Below, one piece after another: positions 42,313 through 51,102 of a stretch of 64,000 nt of DNA. This stretch comes from an uncultured Senegalimassilia sp. GTDB taxonomy: Bacteria; Actinomycetota; Coriobacteriia; Coriobacteriales; Eggerthellaceae. The position numbers and the translations under genes were made by a program. Location of the stretch: assembly GCF_902464545.1 (NCBI RefSeq), contig NZ_CABQJR010000004.1:1-64000 (forward strand). Reading direction: 5' to 3'. Below the pieces are notes generated by a model. That model was not told where the DNA came from and made no database searches. It saw only the letters and a list, made by a program, of their open reading frames with translations. Each line of letters begins with the position of its first letter. The first letter of the stretch is position 1.

Positions 42313-44857
42313 TGTCGGGTCGGCCTATGTGTCCTTGATGCCGTCGATGGACGGCTTCGCGAGCAAGATCGGCAAGGAGTTCGGCAGCCAGGGCAACGCC
42401 GCAGGCAAGGCCTTCGGCGACTCCATGACCGTCGGCATCGACGGCGGGGCCAAGAAGTCCTCGGGCATCCTGACCGGGCTTGGAACCGTAGCCAAGGGCG
42501 TCGCCACTGCGGCGCTAGCCGGGTTCGCAGCGCTCACCGGGGCCGTGACCGCGATTGGCGGCGCGGCCCTTTCCGCATATGCCGACTACGAGCAGCTGGT
42601 GGGCGGCGTCGACACCCTGTTCGGCTCCGCGTCGCAGACGCTGCAAGGTTATGCCGCAGAGGCGTACAAGACCTGCGGGATGTCCGCCAACCAGTACATG
42701 ACGCAGGCCACGAGCTTCGCGGCTTCGCTCGTCTCGTCGTGCAGCGGAGACGTGGCCAAGGCGGCTGACTACGCCAACATGGCGATGGGCGACATGTCGG
42801 ACAACGTGAACAAGATGGGTTCCGACATGGCGGACGTGCAGAACGCCTACCAAGGCTTTGCGAAGCAGAACTACACGATGTTGGACAATTTGAAACTCGG
42901 CTACGGCGGCACGCAGGCCGAGATGAAGCGCCTGATCGCAGACGCCAACAAGCTGCGCCAGGAGCAGGGCAAGAACGCCGACCTCACGATCGACAGCTAT
43001 GCCGATGTGGTCGAGGCCATCCATACCGTGCAGGAGAACATGGGCATCACCGGCACCACCGCCAAGGAGGCCGCTACCACGATCAGCGGCTCCATCGGCA
43101 TGGCGAAGGCCGCGTGGGAGAACTTCGTCACCGGACTCGGGCGCGACGACGTTGACTTCTCGCAGCTCACGCAGCAGCTGCTTGAGTCGATCGGCGCGGT
43201 AGCCACGAACGTGGCCCCTAGAGTTGCGCAGATCGGCAAGGGAATCGTCGAGGCGTTCCCGGTTGTGCTGTCTGGCCTTGGCCCAGTCCTTGGCCCAGTG
43301 ATCTCGGAAGCGCTTGCGACCGCTTGGAACATCGCCGTAGGGGCCTTGGCTGAGCTTGGCATACAGCTGCCGACAGTCGACGCTTCCCAGATAACGGGGG
43401 CGTTCCAGGCGATTGCCGACGCTGCGGCATCCGTCGTAGGCACGTGCAAGTCCGCTTTCGGGAAGCTTGGCGAGCAGATACCGGGCATCTGGGACACCAT
43501 CGTCTCGACTATTAGCGGAGCCGTGACGACGATCATCTCGGCGGTGTCGCCGCTCGTGACGTACTTCGCATCGCAGATGCTGCCCGCCATCGCGTCATTC
43601 GCATCTGGCGCAGTCGGCGCGTTCAGCGCTGTGCGGCCTGTTATAGAGCAGCTTGGCTCGACACTGCTGAACGTCGGCCAGGCCATCCTGCCCGTGCTGC
43701 ACAACGCCTTCGCGATGATCGTCCCGATCATTTCGCAGGTCATCGGCGTCGCCATGCAGCTTTTCGCTGCGGTAAGCCCGCTCGTGTCGCAGGTAGGCGC
43801 TGCGCTCATGCCGGCAATCACGTCTATCGGCACGGCGCTCGCAAACCTCGCCAACGCCGTGCTGCCGATATTGGCTAGCGGCATGCAGATAGTTCTCTCC
43901 GTGGTTCAGATGCTCATACCGGTAATCCAGACCGTGCTGTCTGTAGTTGGTTCAATCGTGTCTGTCGTGATAACGGTGGCAAGCCAGGTGATCTCGGTCG
44001 TGGTAAACGCCGCATCCGTCGTAGCCTCGGTCATTGGCCTCGTCATGTCGGTCGTGAGCGGCCTCGTGACTGCTGTTACCACGTTCATCGGCTCGATCGT
44101 ATCCGTTGTCGGCGGCGGGATAGCTACCGTGGTCGCCGCCGTCTCAGGCGGCGTGAGCGCGGTGGTGTCGTTCATAGGCTCGATGGTGTCTTCTGCACTC
44201 GCGTTTGTATCAGGCCTCGTGTCCTCGATTGCCGGGTACTTCTCGACCATGGTGTCGACGACGGCGAACGCGGCGCAGCAGGTGTACGCGGCAGTGACGG
44301 GTGCCTTCTCGGCGCTTGTCGGCGCTGTGTCTGGCCATATCGGGAGCCTCATGAACACCATTTCCAGCATCCCCAGCCAGGTAATGGGCTTCTTCACAGG
44401 CGCTGGGTCGTGGCTCGTCGATTCCGGTCGCGCGTTGATCAACGGCTTCACGCAGGGCATCCAGAACGCAATCGGCGGCGCCCTCTCCGCCGTGTCCGGC
44501 GCCGTCTCGCAGATCCGCTCGTTCTTCCCGTTCTCGCCCGCAAAGCGCGGCCCATTCAGCGGCCACGGCTATACAACCTACTCGGGCAAGGCGCTCATGG
44601 AGGGATGGGCCGAGGGCATCGGCAGCGGCACTGGGGCGGTCAGCTCCGCCATCACGTCGGCGCTAGCCTCCGCAAGCTCGCTTATCGGCTCGGGCATCAC
44701 GGTCGCTCCGTCGGTTGCCGTTGCCGGGGCAGGCGCTGCCGGCACGACCTACAACGTCACGGTCAACGGGGAAAGCTTAAACGCAGACCAGCGGATCATG
44801 CAGGCGGTTGACGTTCTGGTCTCCGCAGCCAAGCGGTCCGCAGGGTCGGGAAGGTAG
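42302..44857 (+). CDS. Tail tape measure protein
   Basis: 851 aa. Starts VGSAYVSLMPSMDGFASKIG; a TMP motif region (YADYEQLVGGVDTLFGSASQ; AYKTCGMSANQYMTQATSFA) is followed by long hydrophobic repeats rich in Val/Ile (about 390-700) and FPFSPAKRGPFSGHGYTTYS near the end. It sets the tail length and goes with the DNA into the cell. Confidence 0.95.
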   Translation: MATSVGSAYVSLMPSMDGFASKIGKEFGSQGNAAGKAFGDSMTVGIDGGAKKSSGILTGLGTVAKGVATAALAGFAALTGAVTAIGGAALSAYADYEQLVGGVDTLFGSASQTLQGYAAEAYKTCGMSANQYMTQATSFAASLVSSCSGDVAKAADYANMAMGDMSDNVNKMGSDMADVQNAYQGFAKQNYTMLDNLKLGYGGTQAEMKRLIADANKLRQEQGKNADLTIDSYADVVEAIHTVQENMGITGTTAKEAATTISGSIGMAKAAWENFVTGLGRDDVDFSQLTQQLLESIGAVATNVAPRVAQIGKGIVEAFPVVLSGLGPVLGPVISEALATAWNIAVGALAELGIQLPTVDASQITGAFQAIADAAASVVGTCKSAFGKLGEQIPGIWDTIVSTISGAVTTIISAVSPLVTYFASQMLPAIASFASGAVGAFSAVRPVIEQLGSTLLNVGQAILPVLHNAFAMIVPIISQVIGVAMQLFAAVSPLVSQVGAALMPAITSIGTALANLANAVLPILASGMQIVLSVVQMLIPVIQTVLSVVGSIVSVVITVASQVISVVVNAASVVASVIGLVMSVVSGLVTAVTTFIGSIVSVVGGGIATVVAAVSGGVSAVVSFIGSMVSSALAFVSGLVSSIAGYFSTMVSTTANAAQQVYAAVTGAFSALVGAVSGHIGSLMNTISSIPSQVMGFFTGAGSWLVDSGRALINGFTQGIQNAIGGALSAVSGAVSQIRSFFPFSPAKRGPFSGHGYTTYSGKALMEGWAEGIGSGTGAVSSAITSALASASSLIGSGITVAPSVAVAGAGAAGTTYNVTVNGESLNADQRIMQAVDVLVSAAKRSAGSGR

Positions 44858-44860
44858 CCA

Positions 44861-47170
44861 ATGGGAACCTATACAAGGGAGATTCAGATCGCGGGGCGCA
44901 ACCGCTGGTATTGCGGCTATATCTCCGTTGACGGCGTGAGCACGGTCAACGACACCACCTCGCGCATAACAATCACCGCCGCGCTCGACGACAAGTATGC
45001 GGCACAGTACGGCACGCACTACGACGTGATCGTGAACGGCATCACCTACAGGTCGCGCGACGTGCTGCTCAACAACTACGGGAATTGGGCCACGCGCGAC
45101 GCCGTGACCTTCACCGTGGACGTCGGGCGCGGGGCCAGCGGCTGGAACTGCTCCGTGCAGATCCACGTCTACGGCAAGACATACAACAACTACTACGGCA
45201 GCGCCGGCGGAGACGCCTGGGCAACAGAGTACGCTTGGATTCCCCAGCGCGGATACTCGCAACCGCATCCTCCCAAGAACCCGAAGCTGGCCCGCGTTTC
45301 CGACACATCCCACAAGATTGCGTGGGACGTCGACTACACGGGCATGGACGGCGCGTACCCCTGGGCTGGCGTGTACGTAGACCGCCGCACCGACGACGGC
45401 TCATGGGTGAACATCGCCGACGTCTCGTGGGACGTGACCAACTACACCGACAACTCGACGACCGCAGGCCACAAGTACGAGTACCGCCTTTGCGCCCACG
45501 GCCCTGGCGGCAACTCCACACACGTCTCGTGCGGAACCACGTACACAACTCCGTCGGCACCTTCGCACATCGATGCCGTCAAGGCCGGCGCGTCCGAGGT
45601 GACGCTGCGCGTCTACGGGGCGTGGTGGTACGCCAGCGCATGGGATGTTCAGCGATCAGGCGACGACGGGAAGACGTGGGCGGCGGTCTCGACCACCACC
45701 GAGGGCGAAGACCCCGCATGGGTAGACCTGCACGACACCTCCGCGCCTGCCGGCACGATCGTCTACCGCGTCAGGGCCAAGCGCGGTAGCCTAACGTCTT
45801 CGTGGGTCGAATCGAATTCCGTGACCACGATCACGCCGCCTCTCGCACCGAAGGTCACCGCCGACCATGTTGTGCCAACGGGGTCGGCGGCATCCGTCTC
45901 GTGGGTGCCCAACCACCCCGACGGCTCGGCGCAGTTCGCCGCGCAGCTTGAGCTCGTCGGCAGCGAGACGATAACGAAGTCGTACACGACCGAGAAAAGC
46001 GCATCGGTCACACTCACGAAGGGAAGTTGGAAAGCCCGCGTTCGCACGAAGGGACTGCACGCCGATTGGGGCGCTTGGTCTGGCTATGCGGCGATAACGG
46101 TCGCCGACTACCCGCAGTGCTGGGTCGCCTCCCCCGCTACCGACGGCATGCTTGTCGATGCGGTGCCGCTCACGGTGCAAGTCGCCGCAACCGACGAAAC
46201 TGGCATCGCGCAGGCGACGCTCACGCTCGCAGAGGTCGGCGGCGCGACGGTCGCCACGGCAGACGTCACGAACCTGAAGCCCGTGAGTTTCGGCAGCTAC
46301 GCCACCATACGCAACGGCATCGACTATCTGCTCACGCTCACGGTCAAGGGCGGCTCCGGCCTGTCCAAGACGGCCATGCGCCGCTTCAAGACGCACTGGG
46401 CGGAACCGGCCATCCCAGACGTGTCACTGTCGTACGACGATGCGCTGGCGTGCCACGTGAAGGTGCGTAACGGCCTCTCGTCATACGAGATCGAGCAGAC
46501 CACGCTCGTAGGCCCCATGACGGCCGACGAGGTGAGCAATGAGCTTTCCATGCTAGGCACGATCACAGTCGATGGTGACGCGCTGGTGCTCGGCAACGCC
46601 TCCCGCTGCTCCGCCTTCACGGTGGAGCGCGTGGCGTACGGCGGCGATGCCGTCATAGCATCCGGCGTGCTCGACTCTCAAGAGACGATTGACCGCGTGC
46701 CGCCGCTAAACACCGACTACGAGTACAAGGTCACTGGGTACGCCGACAACGGCACCTCGTCGCAGACCGTGACCGATGCCAACGTGTTCGCGCACGGGAT
46801 GGCGCTTAACTTCGGCCAGGATGCATCGACCGTGCTCGTGCTCGACTACAACGGCGACTACTCGACAAGCTCTCAGCGATCCGTGGAGACATACCACTTC
46901 GCCGATGGCGGCGAGAACGGCGACCTGCCCATTTCGTACATGCTCGACGAGCTGAACAAAAAGACCTCGCTCTCATGGGAGATGAAGCGCGACGGCCACG
47001 ACAGGTACATACGGATTATGGACGAGCAGTGGAGGGGATGGTGGCGCGGACATGCGGGCGAACGCGCATACGGCCCCATGGACTTCGACATGTCTGTGAA
47101 GGGTGCAGGCATCTGGAAGGGTTCGGCCAACGTCACGCACAACGTCTTCGAGGAGCCGATAAATGGCTGA
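44861..47170 (+). CDS. Large tail protein with fibronectin-like domains
   Basis: 769 aa. The N-terminal ~130 residues look like an Ig/distal-tail-like fold. Then at least two fibronectin type III-like domains are visible (HPPKNPKLARVSDTSHKIAW; TTPSAPSHIDAVKAGASEVT; PPLAPKVTADHVV). The C-terminus is beta-rich (KTSLSWEMKRDGHDRYIRIM). By position it is the distal tail/baseplate hub component and may help bind surface sugars. Confidence 0.78.
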   Translation: MGTYTREIQIAGRNRWYCGYISVDGVSTVNDTTSRITITAALDDKYAAQYGTHYDVIVNGITYRSRDVLLNNYGNWATRDAVTFTVDVGRGASGWNCSVQIHVYGKTYNNYYGSAGGDAWATEYAWIPQRGYSQPHPPKNPKLARVSDTSHKIAWDVDYTGMDGAYPWAGVYVDRRTDDGSWVNIADVSWDVTNYTDNSTTAGHKYEYRLCAHGPGGNSTHVSCGTTYTTPSAPSHIDAVKAGASEVTLRVYGAWWYASAWDVQRSGDDGKTWAAVSTTTEGEDPAWVDLHDTSAPAGTIVYRVRAKRGSLTSSWVESNSVTTITPPLAPKVTADHVVPTGSAASVSWVPNHPDGSAQFAAQLELVGSETITKSYTTEKSASVTLTKGSWKARVRTKGLHADWGAWSGYAAITVADYPQCWVASPATDGMLVDAVPLTVQVAATDETGIAQATLTLAEVGGATVATADVTNLKPVSFGSYATIRNGIDYLLTLTVKGGSGLSKTAMRRFKTHWAEPAIPDVSLSYDDALACHVKVRNGLSSYEIEQTTLVGPMTADEVSNELSMLGTITVDGDALVLGNASRCSAFTVERVAYGGDAVIASGVLDSQETIDRVPPLNTDYEYKVTGYADNGTSSQTVTDANVFAHGMALNFGQDASTVLVLDYNGDYSTSSQRSVETYHFADGGENGDLPISYMLDELNKKTSLSWEMKRDGHDRYIRIMDEQWRGWWRGHAGERAYGPMDFDMSVKGAGIWKGSANVTHNVFEEPING

Positions 47171-48248
47171 TTGGGGAAAACCGTTCCTCACCTCGTTCCG
47201 CTTCATGCGCGTAGACCGCGCAAGCGGCAACGAGGTCGAGAGAATCACGAACATAAAGAACGGCGGGTGCATTGAGCGCAACCAGGACAAGGACTACACC
47301 ACAGGGCAGGTCGATTACTCCGGGGCGCTCGATATCGGGGCAGACCTGCTGCGGGTGTACCTCGATGCCGACTTCGGTGGCGCGTCAGCCAGTGAGGCGC
47401 TGGGGACTTTCGTTGTCTCAGCGCCGAAAAGGACTAGGCGCGGCGTCAACTCAACCGGCACGGCAGGCCTGTCGGGCAGGCTGTCGGAGGTGGCGGAGGA
47501 CGAATTCGATGCCCCATTCACGGTGGCGGCTGGAACCGTGGTTGTCCCCTACGTCGTAAAGCTGCTCAAGGCGGCTGGCTTCGCTGACGTGATCGCCGAC
47601 GGCTCCGACTACAAGCTAGCGCAGGATTGGACGCTCGGAATCGATTCGGGTGACATGAGGCTGTCGAAGCGCCTGGCGGCGTGCAACGCGCTGCTCGACG
47701 TGGCGGGCTTCCGCGCCGTCGACGAGGACGCCTACGGAAGGCCCGTACTTCGCAAATATAGGGAGCCGCAGGACAGGCCCGTTTCCATGACCCTTCGAGA
47801 GGGCGCGGGCGCACGCTTCATCAACGAAGTCGTGGACGAGCTTGACCGCTCTGGCGTGGCGAACGTCGTGCACTGCGACTACGAGACGCAGGATGCCTTC
47901 TACCGTGGAACGGCCATCGACTCAGACCCCGACAGCCCATACTCGACCGTTTCGCGCGGGTGGCGAAAAACCGCCACGTACAGCTACAGCGACCTGCCCG
48001 AAGGCTCCACCGATGCAGAGAGGCAGAAGAACGCAGACTCCAAGGCGAGCGAGATGCTGCGAACGCAGCAGAGCGCCATCCACAGGGTCACGGTAAAGAG
48101 GACGTACGCGCCTATCGCGTGCGGCGATGCCGTGATGGTTGATTGGGCAAGCGCCGGCATCAGCGGCAAGTTCGCGGTGAGGACTGCGACTCTCACGCTC
48201 GTGGGAGGATGCCCAATCGAGATGGAGGTGAAGAGGTATGAGCGATGA
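47163..48248 (+). CDS. Tail/baseplate protein (tail endopeptidase-like position)
   Basis: 361 aa. FRFMRVDRASGNEVERITNI, then IERNQDKDYTTGQVDYSGAL, resembles phage hub proteins that follow the distal tail protein. No catalytic motif is visible. Overlaps the previous gene by 8 bases. Confidence 0.7.
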   Translation: MADWGKPFLTSFRFMRVDRASGNEVERITNIKNGGCIERNQDKDYTTGQVDYSGALDIGADLLRVYLDADFGGASASEALGTFVVSAPKRTRRGVNSTGTAGLSGRLSEVAEDEFDAPFTVAAGTVVVPYVVKLLKAAGFADVIADGSDYKLAQDWTLGIDSGDMRLSKRLAACNALLDVAGFRAVDEDAYGRPVLRKYREPQDRPVSMTLREGAGARFINEVVDELDRSGVANVVHCDYETQDAFYRGTAIDSDPDSPYSTVSRGWRKTATYSYSDLPEGSTDAERQKNADSKASEMLRTQQSAIHRVTVKRTYAPIACGDAVMVDWASAGISGKFAVRTATLTLVGGCPIEMEVKRYER

Positions 48249-48495
48249 ACTCATGTTGGCCATGCGCCGATACGGCGCCGCGATGGCCGATGCGACCGCC
48301 AACGATCCTCCCGGCCAGCAGGCGTGCTACGGAACGGTGAATTCCGTATCCGGAGCCACCATGGCCGTATCGGTGAAGGGGGCATCCCTGAAGCTCCCGT
48401 ACACCACCTCATGCTCGGGAGCCAAGGCAGGCGACCGATGCATCATCCAGGCAATCGGCCCGCACGCCATCGTGATCGGCGTGCTAGCTAAGTAA
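48238..48495 (+). CDS. Small tail-associated protein (DUF2577-like)
   Basis: 85 aa, a small OB/beta-type domain: QQACYGTVNSVSGATMAVSV and GDRCIIQAIGPHAIVIGVLA. Short beta proteins of this type lie between hub and fibre genes. Confidence 0.65.
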   Translation: MSDELMLAMRRYGAAMADATANDPPGQQACYGTVNSVSGATMAVSVKGASLKLPYTTSCSGAKAGDRCIIQAIGPHAIVIGVLAK

Positions 48496-48505
48496 AGGAG
48501 GTGCG

Positions 48506-49231
48506 ATGGCAGATACCAATAAAGGCGCGGCGCTGCTGCTCAACGATGCGGGCAACATCGACCGCGCCAGAACCACCGACGGCTCGATCTTCCGCATCGA
48601 GTCGACGCTATCGATGGAGGCCGCCGAAGAGGCCAAGACGGCAGCGGCGAACTGCAACACCGCGGCTGAAAGCGCCGAAGCGGCAGAGAAGACGCGTGTG
48701 TCCAACGAGAACGCTCGGAAAACGGCTGAGACCGAGCGCGGCAACAACGAGACAACCCGCAAGAACAACGAGACGTCGCGCAAGAACGCCGAGGCAACAC
48801 GTCAAGACAACGAAACTGCGCGAAAGAATGCCGAAACCACCCGCCAGAACAACGAGACGAGCCGATCGAACGCCGAGATCGAACGCAAAAAGGCCGAAAG
48901 CCAGCGCCATGACGAGCATATCGCCGACCAACAGGCATCGAGCAACGCGACCTCGGCGGCGAACGGCGCGGCATCGCGTGCTGACGCGGCGGCAAACCAG
49001 GCGTTGCAGATCGCCAACTCCGTGGCGCAAGGCAGCGCAGGAAGCTCGGACGTCGCGGAGCTGCGTGCCCAGAACGCGAAGCTCGCAACGCTTTTGGCGA
49101 ACTCGACGGGTCAGTTCATATACATGGGCGGAACAGTCTACTGCCCGGCTTCAAAGGCATCGGCGAGCGGGACGACCGTAACGTTCGGCTCAACATGCTC
49201 CGCAAGCGGCAACACCATCACATTGATTTAA
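48506..49231 (+). CDS. Heptad-repeat tail fibre/baseplate protein
   Basis: 241 aa. Residues about 70-140 contain seven-residue repeats of the form TxRxNxE (TTRKNNE, TSRKNAE, ATRQDNE, TARKNAE, TTRQNNE, TSRSNAE), which predict a long trimeric coiled coil. The C-terminus is a small Ser/Thr-rich beta piece. It probably forms the stalk that carries the DGR-diversified tip coded next. Confidence 0.78.
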   Translation: MADTNKGAALLLNDAGNIDRARTTDGSIFRIESTLSMEAAEEAKTAAANCNTAAESAEAAEKTRVSNENARKTAETERGNNETTRKNNETSRKNAEATRQDNETARKNAETTRQNNETSRSNAEIERKKAESQRHDEHIADQQASSNATSAANGAASRADAAANQALQIANSVAQGSAGSSDVAELRAQNAKLATLLANSTGQFIYMGGTVYCPASKASASGTTVTFGSTCSASGNTITLI

Positions 49232-49243
49232 GAAGGAAACGAA

Positions 49244-50161
49244 ATGGCTCAAGCTAAGATCCTCACAGTGGGCGGCACCAACTACGAGATGATAGACGAC
49301 ACCGCCCGCACCAACGCCACCACGGCGCTCAACAACGCCGAGTACAACCGACAGGGCCTGATCGGAAAGTACCCGGGCCAGTCGCTCGCAACGCTTCTCG
49401 CGGGCGAGGTCTCAGGCTCCGCCACCATCTACGACGCGCTGCACAAGCGCGTGCAGGCCGCGAACTTCAGCGGCATGCGCGTGGGCGACTACATCGACGT
49501 GCCGCTCGTGAGCGCATCGGCCATCACGGGCCAGCAGTCCGTGCGCTTCCTGCTTGCGCACTTCGACCCGTACTACCAGTGCGGCGACAGCGCCAAGGGC
49601 CACCACATCGCGTTCATCGCGTCCGCGCCCGTCGCCGTGGCCAAGACCGTCACCGGCGTGGCCAACGACAGCTACCTGATGTGGAACACCGCGAACACCA
49701 ACCAGGGCACCGCAGACGTGAAGAACCCGTACCTGAACAGCAACCTCAAGGCGTGGGAGAAGCTGTTCGAGGCGTGCCTGCCCGAGGGGCTGACCAAGTA
49801 CCTGCTCACCCAGCGCGTGCTCCTGGAGGAGCGTTACAGCGCCAGCGGTGCGCTTACCGACTCCAACAACTGGAGCTGGCAGGACATCGGCAAGGTGTGG
49901 TCGCCCTCCGAAATGGAGGTGTACGGCTGCCCGGTGTGGGGTACCAAGGGCTACAGCGTGGGCTTCGACTGCCAGTTCGACCTGTTCCGCGATACCGCGC
50001 ACCGCTTGAACGAAACTCGGTGCGGTTGGTGGCTGCGTTCCGTCATGGGTGGCTCCTCGTCCAACGTGTGCTGCGTCTTCGACAGCGGCGATGCCGGCTA
50101 CTATTACCGTTCGGCGACGTACACCTGGGTTCGCCCCCGCCCCGGCTTCCTCGTCGGCTAG
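49244..50161 (+). CDS. DGR target: variable C-type-lectin-like receptor-binding protein
   Basis: 305 aa. The N-terminal ~75 residues are a tail-attachment part; from about 75 on, the sequence (VGDYIDVPLVSASAITGQQS; CGWWLRSVMGG; TYTWVRPRPGF) resembles the C-type-lectin/formylglycine-enzyme-like (DUF6273-type) fold. Residues 259-305 are the variable repeat: 260, 261, 277, 279-281, 283, 285, 287, 289 and 293 differ from the template. It should display altered binding sites on the tail tip. Next to a coiled-coil fibre gene and before avd and RT. Confidence 0.93.
   Translation: MAQAKILTVGGTNYEMIDDTARTNATTALNNAEYNRQGLIGKYPGQSLATLLAGEVSGSATIYDALHKRVQAANFSGMRVGDYIDVPLVSASAITGQQSVRFLLAHFDPYYQCGDSAKGHHIAFIASAPVAVAKTVTGVANDSYLMWNTANTNQGTADVKNPYLNSNLKAWEKLFEACLPEGLTKYLLTQRVLLEERYSASGALTDSNNWSWQDIGKVWSPSEMEVYGCPVWGTKGYSVGFDCQFDLFRDTAHRLNETRCGWWLRSVMGGSSSNVCCVFDSGDAGYYYRSATYTWVRPRPGFLVG
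50018..50149 (+). repeat. DGR variable repeat (VR)
   Basis: Matches the template repeat at 50764-50889. All substitutions are at template adenines: 15 within the body plus one at the 3' edge. There is also a 6-base insertion. The 3' end is the GC-rich block TTCGCCCCCGCCCCGG, the likely initiation-of-homing (IMH) region; weak matching continues through GCCAG...CCGAG to about 50170. Confidence 0.95.
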
Positions 50162-50190
50162 CCAGCCGAGTGCTCTATACTTTGACTTAT

Positions 50191-50217
50191 GATGCGACCG
50201 CCTTGCGCGGTCGCATC
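50191..50217 (+). repeat. Hairpin/cruciform downstream of the VR
   Basis: Perfect 11-bp inverted repeat GATGCGACCGC / GCGGTCGCATC with a 5-base loop, 31 bases after the target stop codon. DGRs often need such a hairpin after the IMH for target recognition, and no such repeat follows the template copy. Confidence 0.7.
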
Positions 50218-50220
50218 CCT

Positions 50221-50244
50221 GCCCGCGCAGCGGGCCGTTTTTTT
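50221..50244 (+). terminator. Terminator after the DGR target gene
   Basis: 6-bp stem GCCCGC / GCGGGC with a GCA loop, then CG and seven Ts. It directly follows the VR hairpin and separates the target gene from avd/RT. Confidence 0.85.
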
Positions 50245-50267
50245 CGCCACTATTTCCGGGAGGTGCC

Positions 50268-50738
50268 ATGAGCGGCGTCTACCAGCGAAACCGAACCGTT
50301 TCCGAGTACAAGTTCTTCACGCAGGCCATCGCCATCCGCGTCGAGGTCAACAAGCTGATGGCCTCGTCCTCCGTGGTTCCGAAGGCCTACCGTCTGCTGA
50401 ACGCGGTGCCGACCGTGGAGACGGCGCGCAGCATCGTGTACAACGTCAACCGCGCCGACTGCTTCTACCCCAACACCTCGTTCAACGCGCTAGAGCGCAA
50501 GCGTTACCTGACGCTTGCCATAGCAGACTGCGAGCAGCTGATGCTGGACATGCAGTGCCTCATGGATATAGGCCTGCCCGTGAACGCCAACCGCTTCGAG
50601 GCGCTGGCCAACATGGTCGATGAGGAGATCAAGCTGCTCAAGGGCGCGCGCAAGAACGTACGCGTCACCGGCAAGAAGACGACCGACGAGCGCATAGCCG
50701 AGACCGAGGCCGAGCTAGAGCGCCTGCGTTCGTTATAA
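50268..50738 (+). CDS. avd: Avd-like DGR accessory protein
   Basis: 156 aa, four-helix type: VSEYKFFTQAIAIRVEVNKL, then LNAVPTVETARSIVYNVNRA and LEMLDMQCL-like helices, basic overall near the C-terminus (KGARKNVRVTGKKTTDERIA). Avd forms a pentameric barrel that binds the reverse transcriptase and template RNA. It lies between target gene and TR, as in the standard layout, with GGGAGG upstream. Confidence 0.88.
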   Translation: MSGVYQRNRTVSEYKFFTQAIAIRVEVNKLMASSSVVPKAYRLLNAVPTVETARSIVYNVNRADCFYPNTSFNALERKRYLTLAIADCEQLMLDMQCLMDIGLPVNANRFEALANMVDEEIKLLKGARKNVRVTGKKTTDERIAETEAELERLRSL

Positions 50739-50763
50739 TGGGCGGCGGTCACGCCTTGTATAT

Positions 50764-50889
50764 CGGTACAATTGGTGGCTGCGTTCCGTCATGGGTGGCT
50801 CCTCGTCCAACGTGTGCTACGTCAACAACAACGGCAATGCCAACTACAATTCGGCGACGAACACCTGGGTTCGCCCCCGCCCCGGATTC
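50764..50889 (+). repeat. DGR template repeat (TR)
   Basis: Adenine-rich AAC/AAT and TAC codons (for example GTCAACAACAACGGCAATGC) at sites that vary in the VR, which allows a wide residue choice with no stop codons. Located just after avd and about 215 bases before the RT gene. Same orientation as the VR. Confidence 0.95.
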
Positions 50890-51102
50890 CCTTACTGCCA
50901 GACCGAGTAGGCCAGCGGGCCGAAAGCAGAGCGCGGAGAGGAAGGAAGGCGCGACCATCGGGCGCGAGCCCGTAAATACGCACCCCGCGAGGGTGGCCGG
51001 ACGCTGCTTGCATGGCGCGGCGCTCCGTGGCTTCGCCGCGTTTCATGGCCATACCTCAAGCGGCTGTCAGAGCCACATTGCAAGCCGTGCGGGGTGCCTT
51101 CT
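50890..51102 (+). ncRNA. DGR RNA spacer between TR and RT
   Basis: Non-coding stretch of about 210 bases with no supported gene. In known DGRs the RNA segment 3' of TR is needed for priming and reverse transcription; GC-rich complementary pieces (GGGCGCGAGCCC, GGCGCGGCGCTCC) suggest folding. The exact ends are unknown. Confidence 0.65.
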
